From positions 186,001 to 250,000 of the forward strand of contig NZ_CP073117.1 in assembly GCF_024205745.1 (NCBI RefSeq): a stretch of 64,000 nt of DNA, read 5' to 3'. Both the position numbers and the translations under genes were made by a program. Shown in pieces: positions 18,718 to 29,028 of this stretch. The stretch's first letter is position 1. The number at the start of each line of letters is the position of its first letter. The stretch is from Neisseria subflava (GTDB taxonomy: Bacteria; Pseudomonadota; Gammaproteobacteria; Burkholderiales; Neisseriaceae). Under the pieces are notes generated by a model, which searched no databases, was not told where the DNA came from, and worked only from the letters and a program-made list of their open reading frames with translations.

Positions 18718-20055
18718 ATGACCACCCCACTTTCCCTTGCCGTCGTCGGCCATACCAACACAGGCAAAACCTCACTCTTACGCACGCTTTTGCGCGACAG
18801 TACCTTCGGCGAAGTAAAAAATGCGCCATCGACCACGCGCCATGTCGAAGAAGCCCTCATCAACGACGGTGACGACAGCCTAGTTTATCTCTACGACACA
18901 CCTGGCCTTGAAGATGCCGGTGGCGTATTGGACTGGCTGGAAACCCACACATCCGCACGCGATGACGGCATCGAGCGCATTCAGCAATTCCTCAACAACC
19001 ATGAAGCGCATCACGAATTCAACCAAGAGGCCAAAGTGCTGCGCCAAGTCATGCAAAGCGACATGGCCATGTATGTCATCGATGCGCGGGAGCCCGTCCT
19101 TAACAAATACAAAGACGAGCTGACCATTTTGTCTTGGTGCGCCAAGCCCATCATGCCCGTGTTCAACTTCACTCAAAATCAAGACCTGACCGCTTGGACC
19201 AATATGCTCGCCCGCCGTGCCCTGCATGTTTACGCCGGTTTCGATACCGTTGCGTTTGACTTTGAAGGCGAAATCCGATTGTGGGACAACCTCGCCACCA
19301 TGTTACCGAAACGCGACATCCTCGACCGCCTTATCAATATGCGCCGTCGCGAGTGGCAACGGCTGGATACGGAAGCGCGCCGTGAAATTGCCGATTTTCT
19401 ACTGGATGCTGCCGCATTCACCCAAGAAATTGCCGAAAACGATGACCCTGCCCCGACTCTGGAAGTCATGCAATCGGAAATCCGCCAACTTGAGCGGCAA
19501 ATGCAACAACGTCTGTTCACACTTTACCGCTTCTATCATGACGAAGTCGGCAGCGACAGCACATGGATGCCCAAAGCCTTCAAACAAGATCCGTTTGACA
19601 GCGAATTGCTCAAACATTACGGCATCCGTACCGGTACCGGCGCAACCGCAGGCGCACTCATCGGCCTAGGCTTGGACATTGCCACGCTTGGCGGCTCGCT
19701 TGGTTTGGGTACGGCCATCGGCGGCCTGTTGGGCGGCATTTTGCCCAACGCCCAAGACATCACCGACAAAATCAACGGCCGACAAACCCTGCATACCGAT
19801 CCGGAAACCCTTACCCTGCTCGCCGCACGCGCGCTGGATTTGTTGCACGTCTTGCAAACGCGCGGCCATGCTGCCCAATCGCATATCGAGCTAAACGAAC
19901 GCAAAGCGCCATGGAATGCGGCCAAATTGCCAAGCGAACTCAACAAAGCGCGCAGCAACCGCAAATGGTCTTCGCTCAACACACACCAGCCCGAACTCAG
20001 CCGTAACGAACGCTCAGCCTATGTCGGTTCTTTAAGCGAGAAATTAAAAGTTTGA
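18718..20055 (+). CDS. GTP-binding protein with DUF3482 domain
   Basis: A 445-residue Era/TrmE-like GTPase. G1 is GHTNTGKT (11-18), a switch threonine lies in 'APSTTRH', G3 is DTPG near 60, and 'NFTQNQD' may serve as G4. The C-terminal half is DUF3482, with a glycine-rich, membrane-active-looking stretch near 305-345 ('GATAGALIGLGLD', 'GTAIGGLLGGILP'). In other bacteria it is paired with a DUF2868 membrane protein; here that partner is about 28 kb away at 47.9 kb. Function is unknown. The start is ATG 18718; a longer frame from 18418 would run through the sRNA gene and is rejected. Confidence 0.85.
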   Translation: MTTPLSLAVVGHTNTGKTSLLRTLLRDSTFGEVKNAPSTTRHVEEALINDGDDSLVYLYDTPGLEDAGGVLDWLETHTSARDDGIERIQQFLNNHEAHHEFNQEAKVLRQVMQSDMAMYVIDAREPVLNKYKDELTILSWCAKPIMPVFNFTQNQDLTAWTNMLARRALHVYAGFDTVAFDFEGEIRLWDNLATMLPKRDILDRLINMRRREWQRLDTEARREIADFLLDAAAFTQEIAENDDPAPTLEVMQSEIRQLERQMQQRLFTLYRFYHDEVGSDSTWMPKAFKQDPFDSELLKHYGIRTGTGATAGALIGLGLDIATLGGSLGLGTAIGGLLGGILPNAQDITDKINGRQTLHTDPETLTLLAARALDLLHVLQTRGHAAQSHIELNERKAPWNAAKLPSELNKARSNRKWSSLNTHQPELSRNERSAYVGSLSEKLKV

Positions 20056-20072
20056 AATCGCTGTTTAACAAA

Positions 20073-20107
20073 AAGGCCGTCTGAAACCCAAATGTTTCAG
20101 ACGGCCT
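20073..20107. terminator. Bidirectional DUS-pair terminator (GTPase gene / mtrE)
   Basis: Inverted AG-DUS pair between convergent genes. Confidence 0.75.
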
Positions 20108-20128
20108 CTTGATTTTAGCCGGCAAAAC

Positions 20129-21535
20129 TTATTCGGCAGCTTTGGTTTCGCGTTTCAAACCGCCGCCAAGTGCTTTATACAAGTCGGCAAGGTTTTCCAA
20201 ACGGGTCAGCTGATTGGCCAAAAGAGCAGTTTCTGCGCCGTAACTGCTGCGTTCGGCATCCAGCAAATCCAATGCGCTGGACACACCATGTTTGTAACGC
20301 AGGCTGATGAGACGCAGGCTGTCGTTGTAGGCACGGCTTTGCTTGCTCAACGCTTCATAGCTTTTATCCAGCTGTTCGCGCGCAACCAACGCATTGGAAA
20401 CGTCTTTGAATGCAGATTGAACAGCGGCTTCATAAGCAACGATTTGTGCCTGTTGGCGCAGCTTGGCTACGTCAAGATTGGCTTTGTTTGTGCCCCAATC
20501 AAAGATAGGCAGGGTGATGGACGGTGCAAAAGCCCAAATACCTGTGCCGCTCTTAAACAGGCCGCTCAACTCGCCGGAAGCGGTACCGACAGAACCGGTC
20601 AGGCTGATGCGCGGGAAGAAGGCCGCACGTGCCGCACCGATATTGGCATTCGCTTGTTTGAGCGCGTGTTCGGCCGCACGGATATCCGGACGGTTGAGTA
20701 ATACATCCGAACTCAAACCGGCAGGCAGTTTGGTCAATTTGAACTGCTTGCTCAAAGGCAAACCGGCAGGCAAATCTTCGGGCAAAGGTTGATTAATCAG
20801 CATAGCCAAGGAATTGCGCGCTTGCTCGCGGTTTTTTACCGCGGATGCGTAATCGGCTTTGGCTGATTCAATCAGCGCTTCCTGTTGGCGCAAATCAACG
20901 GCGGAAATCACGCCGGCCTTATGGCGTAATTGTGAAAGCTTGTAAGTCGCTTCACGGGTTTGCAATACGCGTTGTGCCAATGCCATGGTTTCTTCAGCGT
21001 AGCGTTCATTAAAGTAGGCTTTGGCAACGGTAGAAATCAGGGTCAGATGCGCGGCATCGCGGTTGGCGGCCACATTGAAATAACCTTGCAACGCGGCTTC
21101 GCTGGTGCTGCGGACACGGCCGAAAAGGTCAAGTTCATAAGAGGCTGCGCCCAAACCCACGCTGTATTGGCTGCTGACGCTGCCGCCGCTCAAGCTGCCT
21201 TGACGCGAACCTGTACCGCTGGCATTGACGGTTGGCAACAAGTTATTACGCGCAATCATGTACTGTTTGCGGTAGATTTCCGCATTCAGCGCGGCTGTAC
21301 GCAAATCGGTATTGCGTTCCAATGCGATGTCGATCAGGCGGTGAAGGCGAGGATCGGCAAAGTAATCTTGCCAACCCAATTCAGCGGCACGGATACCGTC
21401 GTCAACGGTGTCGTATTTAAACGTATCGGCCACAGCAACTTGAGGCTGCTCATATTTCGGCATCATGGTACAGGCCGACAAAGCCACAGCGGCGGCAACG
21501 GCAGTCAGTACAGGTTTGAATGTAATCTTCTTCAT
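20129..21535 (-). CDS. mtrE: Outer-membrane channel of the MtrCDE efflux pump
   Basis: A 468-residue TolC-like lipoprotein trimer that carries drugs, fatty acids, bile salts and host peptides out through the outer membrane. The signal ends in lipobox LSAC (Cys22). The two outer-membrane efflux (OEP) repeats are visible, with 'YELDLFGRVRS' near 130 and 'PIFDWGTNKANLDVAKLRQQ' near 355. Start ATG 21535 puts the lipobox correctly; the frame opens at 21553. It is the last gene of mtrCDE. An inverted DUS pair lies between it and mtrD. Confidence 0.96.
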   Translation of the reverse strand: MKKITFKPVLTAVAAAVALSACTMMPKYEQPQVAVADTFKYDTVDDGIRAAELGWQDYFADPRLHRLIDIALERNTDLRTAALNAEIYRKQYMIARNNLLPTVNASGTGSRQGSLSGGSVSSQYSVGLGAASYELDLFGRVRSTSEAALQGYFNVAANRDAAHLTLISTVAKAYFNERYAEETMALAQRVLQTREATYKLSQLRHKAGVISAVDLRQQEALIESAKADYASAVKNREQARNSLAMLINQPLPEDLPAGLPLSKQFKLTKLPAGLSSDVLLNRPDIRAAEHALKQANANIGAARAAFFPRISLTGSVGTASGELSGLFKSGTGIWAFAPSITLPIFDWGTNKANLDVAKLRQQAQIVAYEAAVQSAFKDVSNALVAREQLDKSYEALSKQSRAYNDSLRLISLRYKHGVSSALDLLDAERSSYGAETALLANQLTRLENLADLYKALGGGLKRETKAAE

Positions 21536-21557
21536 TTTAGAATCCTTTAGCATTTTG

Positions 21558-21587
21558 AGGCCGTCTGAAAAGTTTTCAGACGGCCTT
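21558..21587 (-). terminator. DUS-pair hairpin inside the mtr operon (mtrD-mtrE gap)
   Basis: A tight inverted AG-DUS pair with a 2-base loop fills most of the 56-base gap between the mtrD stop and the mtrE start. It could cause partial termination or protect the mRNA. Confidence 0.55.
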
Positions 21588-21591
21588 TGCT

Positions 21592-24500
21592 TTAGTGCTT
21601 GTCTGAATCGTGTTTACCGTCTTCAATCATGCCGGCTTCAGCAGCGTGTTTGGCGGCCATCTCATGCTCGTGTGCAGTTTCTTTAAAGAATTTGCGCACA
21701 ACCACATAGAACAAAGGCACAAGGAACACAGACAGAATCGTACCAATCAACATACCCCAGAACACAGTCGTACCAATCGCACGTTGGCTGGCGGAGCTGG
21801 CACCGCTGGCAACATAGAGCGGTACCTCGCCCAAGATGAAGGCGAACGAAGTCATGATAATCGGACGGAAACGCAGGTGTGCAGCGGCAAGCGCAGCTTC
21901 AAGCGCGCTCTTACCTTGCGCTTGCAGGTCTTTGGCAAACTCGATAATCAAAATCGCATTTTTCGCACTCAAACCCATTACCGTAACGAAACCGACTTGG
22001 AAGTAGATATCGTTGGCGTATGCCGGAATACTGCCCAGCAGCGCTTCAAACATATTGCGACCCGTAACGCCCAATGCCGCGCCAATCAAGCCCAACGGAA
22101 TCACAAGGATAACCGCCAACGGGATAGACCAGCTTTCGTACAAAGCAGCCAATACCAAGAATACAGCGGCAGCGGCCAATGCATACAACACAACAGTTTG
22201 CGAGCCGCCTTTGGCCTCTTCACGAGACTGACCGCCCCATTCCAGACTGTAACCGCCGCCCATGTCATCAACCATTTGCTGTACCGCAGCCATGGCTTGA
22301 CCGGAAGACACGCCATTAACAGGCGAGCCGGAAAGCTCCATTGCAGGATAACCATTGAAGCGGACGCTTTGTTCCATACCGTTTACCCAAGAAACAGTAG
22401 CAATGGTAGAAAGCGGTACGGCAACGCCGGATTTGTTCGGTACAGTCAGGTTCAGAATATCGGCAGGCTGCATACGGGCACTCGCATCAGCTTGTACCAT
22501 CACGCGTTGCAGACGGCCTTGATTCGGGAAGTCGTTTACATAAGACGAACCCAAAGAAGAAGCCAAAGCAGTACGGATGTCAGAGAACGAAATACCTTGT
22601 GCGGCTGCGGCAGAGCGGTTGATGTCGATTTTCAACTGCGGCGCATCTTCCAAACCGCTCGCACGAACGGTACTTGGGTTAAACAAACCGCTTTTGCGCA
22701 TTTTGTCAATCAACTCATTGCGCTTGGCCAACAATGCAGCATGGCCGCTGTTGTTACGGTCTTGCAGGTAAATCGTCAAGCCGGAGCCTGTACCCAACTC
22801 CATAATGGCTGGAGGCACAATCGCCAAACCGAAACCGTCTTTCAGCGTACCCATCATCATGCCGGTCAACTTACCGGAAATAGAAGTTGCATCGCTGCCC
22901 GGAGCAGTACGTTCGCTCCAGTCTTTCAGAATGACAAAGCCCAAAGCCATGTTTTGACCGGAGCCTGAAAAACTGAAGCCGGAAACGGTAATAATGTTCT
23001 CAATCTCAGGTATAGATTTTGCCAGTTGAGTGATTTGAGCCAAAGTTGCATCGGTACGTTCTTTGGTTGCACCGGCAGGCAACTGCACGCTCAACATCAA
23101 GTTACCTTGGTCTTCAGACGGCAAGAAGGAAGTCGGCAGACGCATAAACAGGAATACGCCCACAACAGTCAAACCAATATAGACAACCATCATGCGCAAA
23201 GTCTTACGCAAGATTTTGGCAACCCAGCCTTCGTAGCCGTGTGTCCAGTTGTCGAATTTTTTGTTAAACCAACCAAAGAAACCTTTTTTCTCTTCGTGAT
23301 GACCCTTCTGAATCGGCTTGAGCATGGTGGCACACAATGCCGGAGTCAGCGTCAAGGCAAGAAATGCGGAGAAGCCGATCGATGCCGCCATAGTCAAGGC
23401 AAACTGTTTGTAAATGTTACCGGTTGCACCGCTAAACATTGCCAGCGGCACAAATACGGACATCAACACGGCAGTAATGCCGATCACCGCGCCGGAAATC
23501 TGACCCATCGCTTTTTTGGTTGCAGCCTTAGGCGACAGACCTTCGCTCGCCATGATACGCTCAACGTTTTCAACGACCACAATCGCGTCATCGACCACAA
23601 TACCAATCACCAATACCATCGCAAACATGGTCAATACGTTAATCGACATACCCATGTATGAGATAAAGGCAAAACCGCCCAACAAGGAAATCGGCACAAC
23701 AATGGTCGGAATCAGCGTATAGCGGATATTTTGCAGGAAGAGATACATCACCAAGAATACCAATACGATGGCTTCCAGAAGCGTATGGGTCACTTTCTCA
23801 ATCGAAATATCCACGAATTTGGAAGTATCGTAAGGAATTTTCCAGCTCATGCCGTCTGGAAAATACTTCTGCAAAACCGCCATTTTTTCTTTCACGGCAG
23901 TCGCCGTTGCCAAAGCGTTACCGCTGTTAGACAGCATCACTGCCATACCAGTGGTGTTGACGCCGTTCAGACGAGTAGAGAAAGAATAGTCCTGCATACC
24001 CAAGCTGACTTTGGCAACGTCTTTCAGATAGACGTTCGAGCCGTCAGTATTGGATACCAAAATGATGTTGCCGAACTCTTCAGCAGTGCTCAGTTGACCT
24101 TGCGCCGTCACAGTTGCTGAAATAGTCTGACCTGCAGCCGCCGGCAAAGAACCGATGGAGCCTGCTGAGATTTGAATGTTTTGTGTCGCAAGCGCATTGG
24201 TTACCGTTGCAAAAGACAGGTTGTAGTTTTGCAGTTTTTTCGGGTCAACCCAAATACGCATGGCGCGTTGCGCACCAAACAATTGTACCTGCCCTACCCC
24301 GTCGATACGCTGCAGTTCAGGAATGATATTGCGCTGGGCGTAATCGTTCATTTCCTCAATGGATTGCTTTTCAGAAGAAAGCATGACCACTTGCAAGAAG
24401 TTGGAACGCGCTTTAGATACGGTTACACCATATTGCTGTACGGTAGACGGCAATGTGGACAACACTTCCGACAATTTGTTCTGCACGTCCACCTGCGCCA

Positions 24501-24804
24501 AATCTTCATTGGTTTCCGGTGTAAACGTCAGACTGACGCTGCCGCTGCCGCTGGAATTGGCAGAAGTCGTCATATAGTCCAAACCTTCCACACCGTACAT
24601 ATTACGTTCGATAACGGCCAGTACGCTGTCTTCCATTACCTGAGCAGAAGCGCCCGGATAAGTAGCGCGCAAAGTAATGGTCGGTGCAGCAACGGACGGA
24701 TATTGGGAAATCGGCAGTTTTTGAATGCCGAAAATACCCGCTGCGATGATAAAAATCGCAATCACCCATGCAAAAATGGGGCGGTCAATAAAAAACTTAG
24801 ACAT
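21592..24804 (-). CDS. mtrD: RND inner-membrane pump of the MtrCDE efflux system
   Basis: A 1070-residue proton-driven RND (HAE-1, AcrB-like) transporter. Twelve membrane segments flank two large periplasmic loops. The start 'MSKFFIDRPIFAWVIAIFI' and the segment 'GIVVDDAIVVVENVERIM' (TM4, with the paired Asp residues of the proton relay) are typical. 'GEVPLYVASGASSASQRAIG' near residue 990 is a late RND family signature. It lies 11 bases after mtrC and is co-transcribed. Length equals the usual MtrD length within a few residues. Confidence 0.97.
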   Translation of the reverse strand: MSKFFIDRPIFAWVIAIFIIAAGIFGIQKLPISQYPSVAAPTITLRATYPGASAQVMEDSVLAVIERNMYGVEGLDYMTTSANSSGSGSVSLTFTPETNEDLAQVDVQNKLSEVLSTLPSTVQQYGVTVSKARSNFLQVVMLSSEKQSIEEMNDYAQRNIIPELQRIDGVGQVQLFGAQRAMRIWVDPKKLQNYNLSFATVTNALATQNIQISAGSIGSLPAAAGQTISATVTAQGQLSTAEEFGNIILVSNTDGSNVYLKDVAKVSLGMQDYSFSTRLNGVNTTGMAVMLSNSGNALATATAVKEKMAVLQKYFPDGMSWKIPYDTSKFVDISIEKVTHTLLEAIVLVFLVMYLFLQNIRYTLIPTIVVPISLLGGFAFISYMGMSINVLTMFAMVLVIGIVVDDAIVVVENVERIMASEGLSPKAATKKAMGQISGAVIGITAVLMSVFVPLAMFSGATGNIYKQFALTMAASIGFSAFLALTLTPALCATMLKPIQKGHHEEKKGFFGWFNKKFDNWTHGYEGWVAKILRKTLRMMVVYIGLTVVGVFLFMRLPTSFLPSEDQGNLMLSVQLPAGATKERTDATLAQITQLAKSIPEIENIITVSGFSFSGSGQNMALGFVILKDWSERTAPGSDATSISGKLTGMMMGTLKDGFGLAIVPPAIMELGTGSGLTIYLQDRNNSGHAALLAKRNELIDKMRKSGLFNPSTVRASGLEDAPQLKIDINRSAAAAQGISFSDIRTALASSLGSSYVNDFPNQGRLQRVMVQADASARMQPADILNLTVPNKSGVAVPLSTIATVSWVNGMEQSVRFNGYPAMELSGSPVNGVSSGQAMAAVQQMVDDMGGGYSLEWGGQSREEAKGGSQTVVLYALAAAAVFLVLAALYESWSIPLAVILVIPLGLIGAALGVTGRNMFEALLGSIPAYANDIYFQVGFVTVMGLSAKNAILIIEFAKDLQAQGKSALEAALAAAHLRFRPIIMTSFAFILGEVPLYVASGASSASQRAIGTTVFWGMLIGTILSVFLVPLFYVVVRKFFKETAHEHEMAAKHAAEAGMIEDGKHDSDKH

Positions 24805-24815
24805 TCACGCGTTCC

Positions 24816-26084
24816 TTATTTGGCTTCAGATGCAGCTTTAGCTTCAGGCTTGGTCTCGGATGCAGCCTTGCCGTCTGAAACTGCCGATGTTGCTGCCGCA
24901 GCGTTTGCAGGCGGCGTCCATTCTTTCGGCGTTACCTTTTTAGCACCCGACATACCGGCAATGCTGATGCCTTCAACAATCACTTTGTCGCCGTCTTTCA
25001 GGCCGTCTGTAATGATCCAGTTGGTACCTTGCTGTTGGGCAACGGTTACGACACGCGCTTCCATTTCGCTCTTGTCATTCACCACCATCACCGTATCTTG
25101 CGAACCACGGGTAACTGCTTGCTGCGGCACTACAAATGCATTATCCACTGCCACTTGTTCCATCAACACGCGTACATACAAGCCCGGCATCAAGATATTT
25201 CTGTCGTTAGGAATGGCGGCGCGCAAGGTAATTTGACCGGTCGTTTCGTTGACAGTCGGATCTGCAAACAGCAGACGGCCTTTTTCAGGGTAAACCGTAC
25301 CGTCGTCAAATTTGATGTCCACTGCAATCGCGCCGTTTGCCGCCAACAATTTGCCTTCGGCAACCTGTTGACGCAGTTTCATGACCTCACTCGCAGACTG
25401 GGTAACGTTGACATACATCGGATTGGTTTGTTGGATGGTGGCCAAAACAGTGGTATCGCCGGAATTCAGCAACGTACCTTCAGAAACTTTAGATTGACCG
25501 ATAAAGCCGGAAATCGGCGCGGTAATGCGGGAGCGGCTCAGGCTGATACCGGCAGATTTGATGGCTGCTTGAGCGGATTTGACGCTTGCCTCTGCCGAAC
25601 GCTTGGCCGTTACGGCCGCATCATATTCTTGTTGGCTGATGGCATCGGCGGCAACCAGCGGTTTATAGCGGGCTAAGTCGGCATTCGCTTTGGCCAAAGT
25701 AGCTTGCGCACTCGCCAACTGGGCGCGTGCGCTTTCTAAGTTTGCTTCATAAGATGAGCTGTCGATTTGGTACAAAGGCTGACCGGCTTTAACATAGCTG
25801 CCCTCTTGGAACAGGCGCTTTTGCAGAATACCGCCGACTTGGGCGCGAACTTCGGCAGTACGCAATGATTCCAGACGGCCCGGCAACTCGGTTGTCAATG
25901 CAACGGTTTCCGGATGCACAGTGACCACGCGCACTTCAGGCGCAGGTTGTTTTTGCTGTTGCTGACTGCCTTGTGCCTGTTGGCTGGCTGCTTTTTCATC
26001 GCCTTTGCCGCAAGCGGAAAGTGCCAACGCAGTAGCTGCTGCGATTGCTGCGACACGCATCATTTTAGAAGCATAAAGAGCCAT
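24816..26084 (-). CDS. mtrC: Periplasmic membrane-fusion protein of MtrCDE
   Basis: A 422-residue lipoprotein adaptor linking MtrD to MtrE. The lipobox LSAC ends at Cys25. Barrel, lipoyl and alpha-hairpin domains follow in order, with 'ELPGRLESLRTAEVRAQVGGILQKRLFQEGSYVKAGQPLYQID' as the first lipoyl half. A Gln-rich stretch ('GSQQQQKQPAPE') follows the lipobox and an Ala/Glu/Lys-rich tail ends the protein. AGGAAA precedes the ATG. First gene of the operon, divergent from its repressor mtrR. Confidence 0.97.
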   Translation of the reverse strand: MALYASKMMRVAAIAAATALALSACGKGDEKAASQQAQGSQQQQKQPAPEVRVVTVHPETVALTTELPGRLESLRTAEVRAQVGGILQKRLFQEGSYVKAGQPLYQIDSSSYEANLESARAQLASAQATLAKANADLARYKPLVAADAISQQEYDAAVTAKRSAEASVKSAQAAIKSAGISLSRSRITAPISGFIGQSKVSEGTLLNSGDTTVLATIQQTNPMYVNVTQSASEVMKLRQQVAEGKLLAANGAIAVDIKFDDGTVYPEKGRLLFADPTVNETTGQITLRAAIPNDRNILMPGLYVRVLMEQVAVDNAFVVPQQAVTRGSQDTVMVVNDKSEMEARVVTVAQQQGTNWIITDGLKDGDKVIVEGISIAGMSGAKKVTPKEWTPPANAAAATSAVSDGKAASETKPEAKAASEAK

Positions 26085-26191
26085 AATTTTCCTATCTCTA
26101 TGATAAATAAGGGTTTGACTAATTAAAAATTGATTACTTTAATCTCATATTTCACAAACAGAAATTGCTTGTTTTTATAAAAAACAGGCCG

Positions 26192-26220
26192 ATTATATAG
26201 TGTTGAAAAACACTATTCAA
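26192..26220 (-). promoter_or_regulatory. mtrCDE promoter with palindromic spacer
   Basis: On the minus strand TTGAAT (26215-26220), 17 bases, TATAAT (26192-26197). The spacer holds a perfect 7-bp inverted repeat, TAGTGTT-GAAA-AACACTA (26198-26215), ideally placed for a dimeric repressor. MtrR binding there is inference. Confidence 0.7.
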
Positions 26221-26247
26221 GTACTAAATTGAATTATACATACATTC

Positions 26248-26276
26248 TTGCATGTTCAGAAGTAATTTTTTATAAT
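26248..26276 (+). promoter_or_regulatory. mtrR promoter
   Basis: TTGCAT (26248-26253), 17-base spacer, TATAAT (26271-26276), 36 bases before the mtrR ATG. The spacer lacks the 13-bp inverted repeat (AAAAAGTCTTTTT) known from the gonococcal mtrR promoter. Confidence 0.7.
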
Positions 26277-26287
26277 CCGAACCATAA

Positions 26288-26947
<660 letters not shown>

Positions 26948-26959
26948 ACATCAAAAATA

Positions 26960-26998
26960 AAAGGCCGTCTGAAACATTAAAAGTTTCAGACGGCCTTT
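26960..26998. terminator. Bidirectional DUS-pair terminator (mtrR / ettA)
   Basis: Inverted AG-DUS pair with A and T runs between convergent genes. Confidence 0.8.
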
Positions 26999-27012
26999 TG
27001 GTTTAAACCTAA

Positions 27013-28689
27013 TTAACGTGTTACCGGTTTGTAACGGATACGTTTCGGTTTTGCACCCTCTTCACCCAAACGGCGTTTCTTGTCGGCTTCGTATTCCTGA
27101 TAGTTGCCGTCAAAGAACACCCATTTAGAGTCGCCTTCACAAGCCAAGATATGCGTAGCAATACGGTCGAGGAACCAGCGGTCGTGCGAAATCACCATCA
27201 CGCTGCCGGCAAATTCCAGCAACGCGTCTTCCAACGCGCGCAGGGTTTCCACGTCGAGGTCGTTGGACGGTTCGTCCAGCAGCAACACATTGCCGCCGCT
27301 CAACAAGGTTTTTGCCAAGTGCAGACGGCCGCGTTCGCCGCCAGACAATTGACCGGCGATTTTGCTTTGGTCGCTGCCTTTGAAGTTAAAGCGTCCCAAA
27401 TATTGGCGGGCGGGAATTTCAAACTGACCGACCTGCAAAATGTCGCGGCCTTCGGCAATGTTGTCGAACACGGTTTTATCGTTTTGCAAACCTTCGCGGC
27501 TTTGGTCAATCAGGCTCATTTTCACGGTTTGGCCGATTTTCACTTCGCCGGAATCAGGCTGCTCTTTGCCCGAAATCATTTTGAACAGCGTCGATTTACC
27601 CGCGCCGTTCGGACCGATGATGCCAACAATCGCGCCCGCAGGCACTTTGAAGCTCAAATCGTCAATCAGCACTTTATCGCCAAACGATTTAGAAACATTC
27701 ACAAACTCAATCACTTCGTTACCCAAACGCTCGGCAACAGGGATAAAGATTTCCTGCGTTTCATTGCGTTTTTGGTATTCGTAGTTGCTCATTTCTTCAA
27801 AACGAGCCAAACGCGCTTTAGACTTGGCTTGGCGGCCTTTGGCATTTTGGCGCACCCATTCCAATTCCTGCTTCATCGCTTTCACGCGCGCAGCTTCAGA
27901 CTTCGCCTCGTTTTCCAAGCGTTTTTCTTTCTGCTCCAGCCAAGACGAGTAATTGCCTTTCCACGGAATACCGTGTCCGCGGTCAAGTTCCAAAATCCAT
28001 TCGGCGGCATTATCCAAGAAGTAGCGGTCGTGTGTTACCGCGACGACTGTACCAGGGAAGCGTACCAAGAATTGCTCCAACCATTCGACCGATTCCGCGT
28101 CCAAGTGGTTGGTCGGCTCGTCAAGCAAAAGCATATCGGGCTTGCTCAACAAGAGTTTGCACAAAGCCACACGGCGTTTTTCACCGCCGGACAAATTGCC
28201 GATTTTGGCATCCCAATCAGGCAGGCGCAGCGCGTCGGCAGCGATTTCCAATTCGTGCTCCGCACCGCCGCCGGTAGATGAACCAGCCGCAATAATCGCT
28301 TCCAAGCGACCTTGTTCTTCCGCCAATGCGTCAAAATCTGCATCAGGATTGGCGTACTCGGCATATACTTCTTCCAAGCGTTTCTGCGCCGCGGCCACTT
28401 CGCCCAAACCGCTTTCCACTTCCTCGCGTACGGTTTTCTCAGGATCAAGCTCAGGCTCTTGCGGCAAATAGCCGATTTTAATGCCGCCCATCGGCACGGC
28501 TTCGCCCTCAAATTCTTTATCCACGCCCGCCATAATCCGCAATACAGTAGATTTACCCGCACCGTTTAAACCGAGCAAACCGATTTTTGCACCAGGAAAG
28601 AATGAAAGGGAAATGTCTTTAATAATGGTTTTTTGCGGCGGCACAACCTTGCTCACGCGCAGCATAGAATAGACGTATTGTTGGGACAT
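27013..28689 (-). CDS. ettA: Energy-dependent translational throttle protein EttA (ABC-F ATPase)
   Basis: A 558-residue ABC-F protein that binds the ribosomal E site and gates elongation according to the ATP/ADP ratio. Two ATPase domains have Walker A motifs 'GLNGAGKST' and 'GPNGAGKST', signature motifs 'LSGGEKRRVAL' and 'LSGGERGRLHL', and Walker B 'LLLDEPTNHLD' and 'LLLDEPSNDLD'. The charged P-site tRNA interaction motif lies between them ('LVRQ'-type 'LEWVRQNAKGRQAKSKARL'). Start ATG 28689 matches the usual N-terminus; the frame opens eight codons earlier. Confidence 0.95.
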   Translation of the reverse strand: MSQQYVYSMLRVSKVVPPQKTIIKDISLSFFPGAKIGLLGLNGAGKSTVLRIMAGVDKEFEGEAVPMGGIKIGYLPQEPELDPEKTVREEVESGLGEVAAAQKRLEEVYAEYANPDADFDALAEEQGRLEAIIAAGSSTGGGAEHELEIAADALRLPDWDAKIGNLSGGEKRRVALCKLLLSKPDMLLLDEPTNHLDAESVEWLEQFLVRFPGTVVAVTHDRYFLDNAAEWILELDRGHGIPWKGNYSSWLEQKEKRLENEAKSEAARVKAMKQELEWVRQNAKGRQAKSKARLARFEEMSNYEYQKRNETQEIFIPVAERLGNEVIEFVNVSKSFGDKVLIDDLSFKVPAGAIVGIIGPNGAGKSTLFKMISGKEQPDSGEVKIGQTVKMSLIDQSREGLQNDKTVFDNIAEGRDILQVGQFEIPARQYLGRFNFKGSDQSKIAGQLSGGERGRLHLAKTLLSGGNVLLLDEPSNDLDVETLRALEDALLEFAGSVMVISHDRWFLDRIATHILACEGDSKWVFFDGNYQEYEADKKRRLGEEGAKPKRIRYKPVTR

Positions 28690-29028
28690 AGTTTTCTCGT
28701 TTTCATCAAACAAATTTCAGACGGCCCATTTTAACCTATTGCCCAAATACTTGCTTGTTCAAATGCCGTCTGAAAATAGAAATAAGCATCAAAATATACA
28801 CCGCACCGAACCGATACCCTCATTGCCCGACGGTATCAATGCCAAACCGCAAAAAATTTGATTTAAGCCAGTTTATCCTTGAACTGGCATTGCCAATATC
28901 CGGCGCTCTTCATAAAATGCACCTATATCCTTGAAAGTACGCACACAAACAATAACGACAGAGAACACCACACCAAGGAACCTTTCAGATTTCTCAATAA
29001 AAATACTTTTTAAAAAAGGATTTACCTC
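28690..29028. other. Intergenic region between divergent ettA and the maltose transporter gene
   Basis: A 339-base gap with a lone AT-form DUS at 28763-28774 (ATGCCGTCTGAA), a degraded DUS half near 28717 and otherwise AT-rich sequence. A purine-rich ribosome site (AAAAAAGGA) precedes the transporter ATG. I see no clear promoter. Confidence 0.4.

Noticed and set aside
21610-22968. 452-residue plus-strand frame
   Set aside because: Antisense shadow of mtrD; Arg/His/Gln-rich translation without family features.
26198-26215. The mtrC spacer palindrome as a terminator
   Set aside because: It lies between -35 and -10 boxes with no T run in the right place, so an operator is more plausible.
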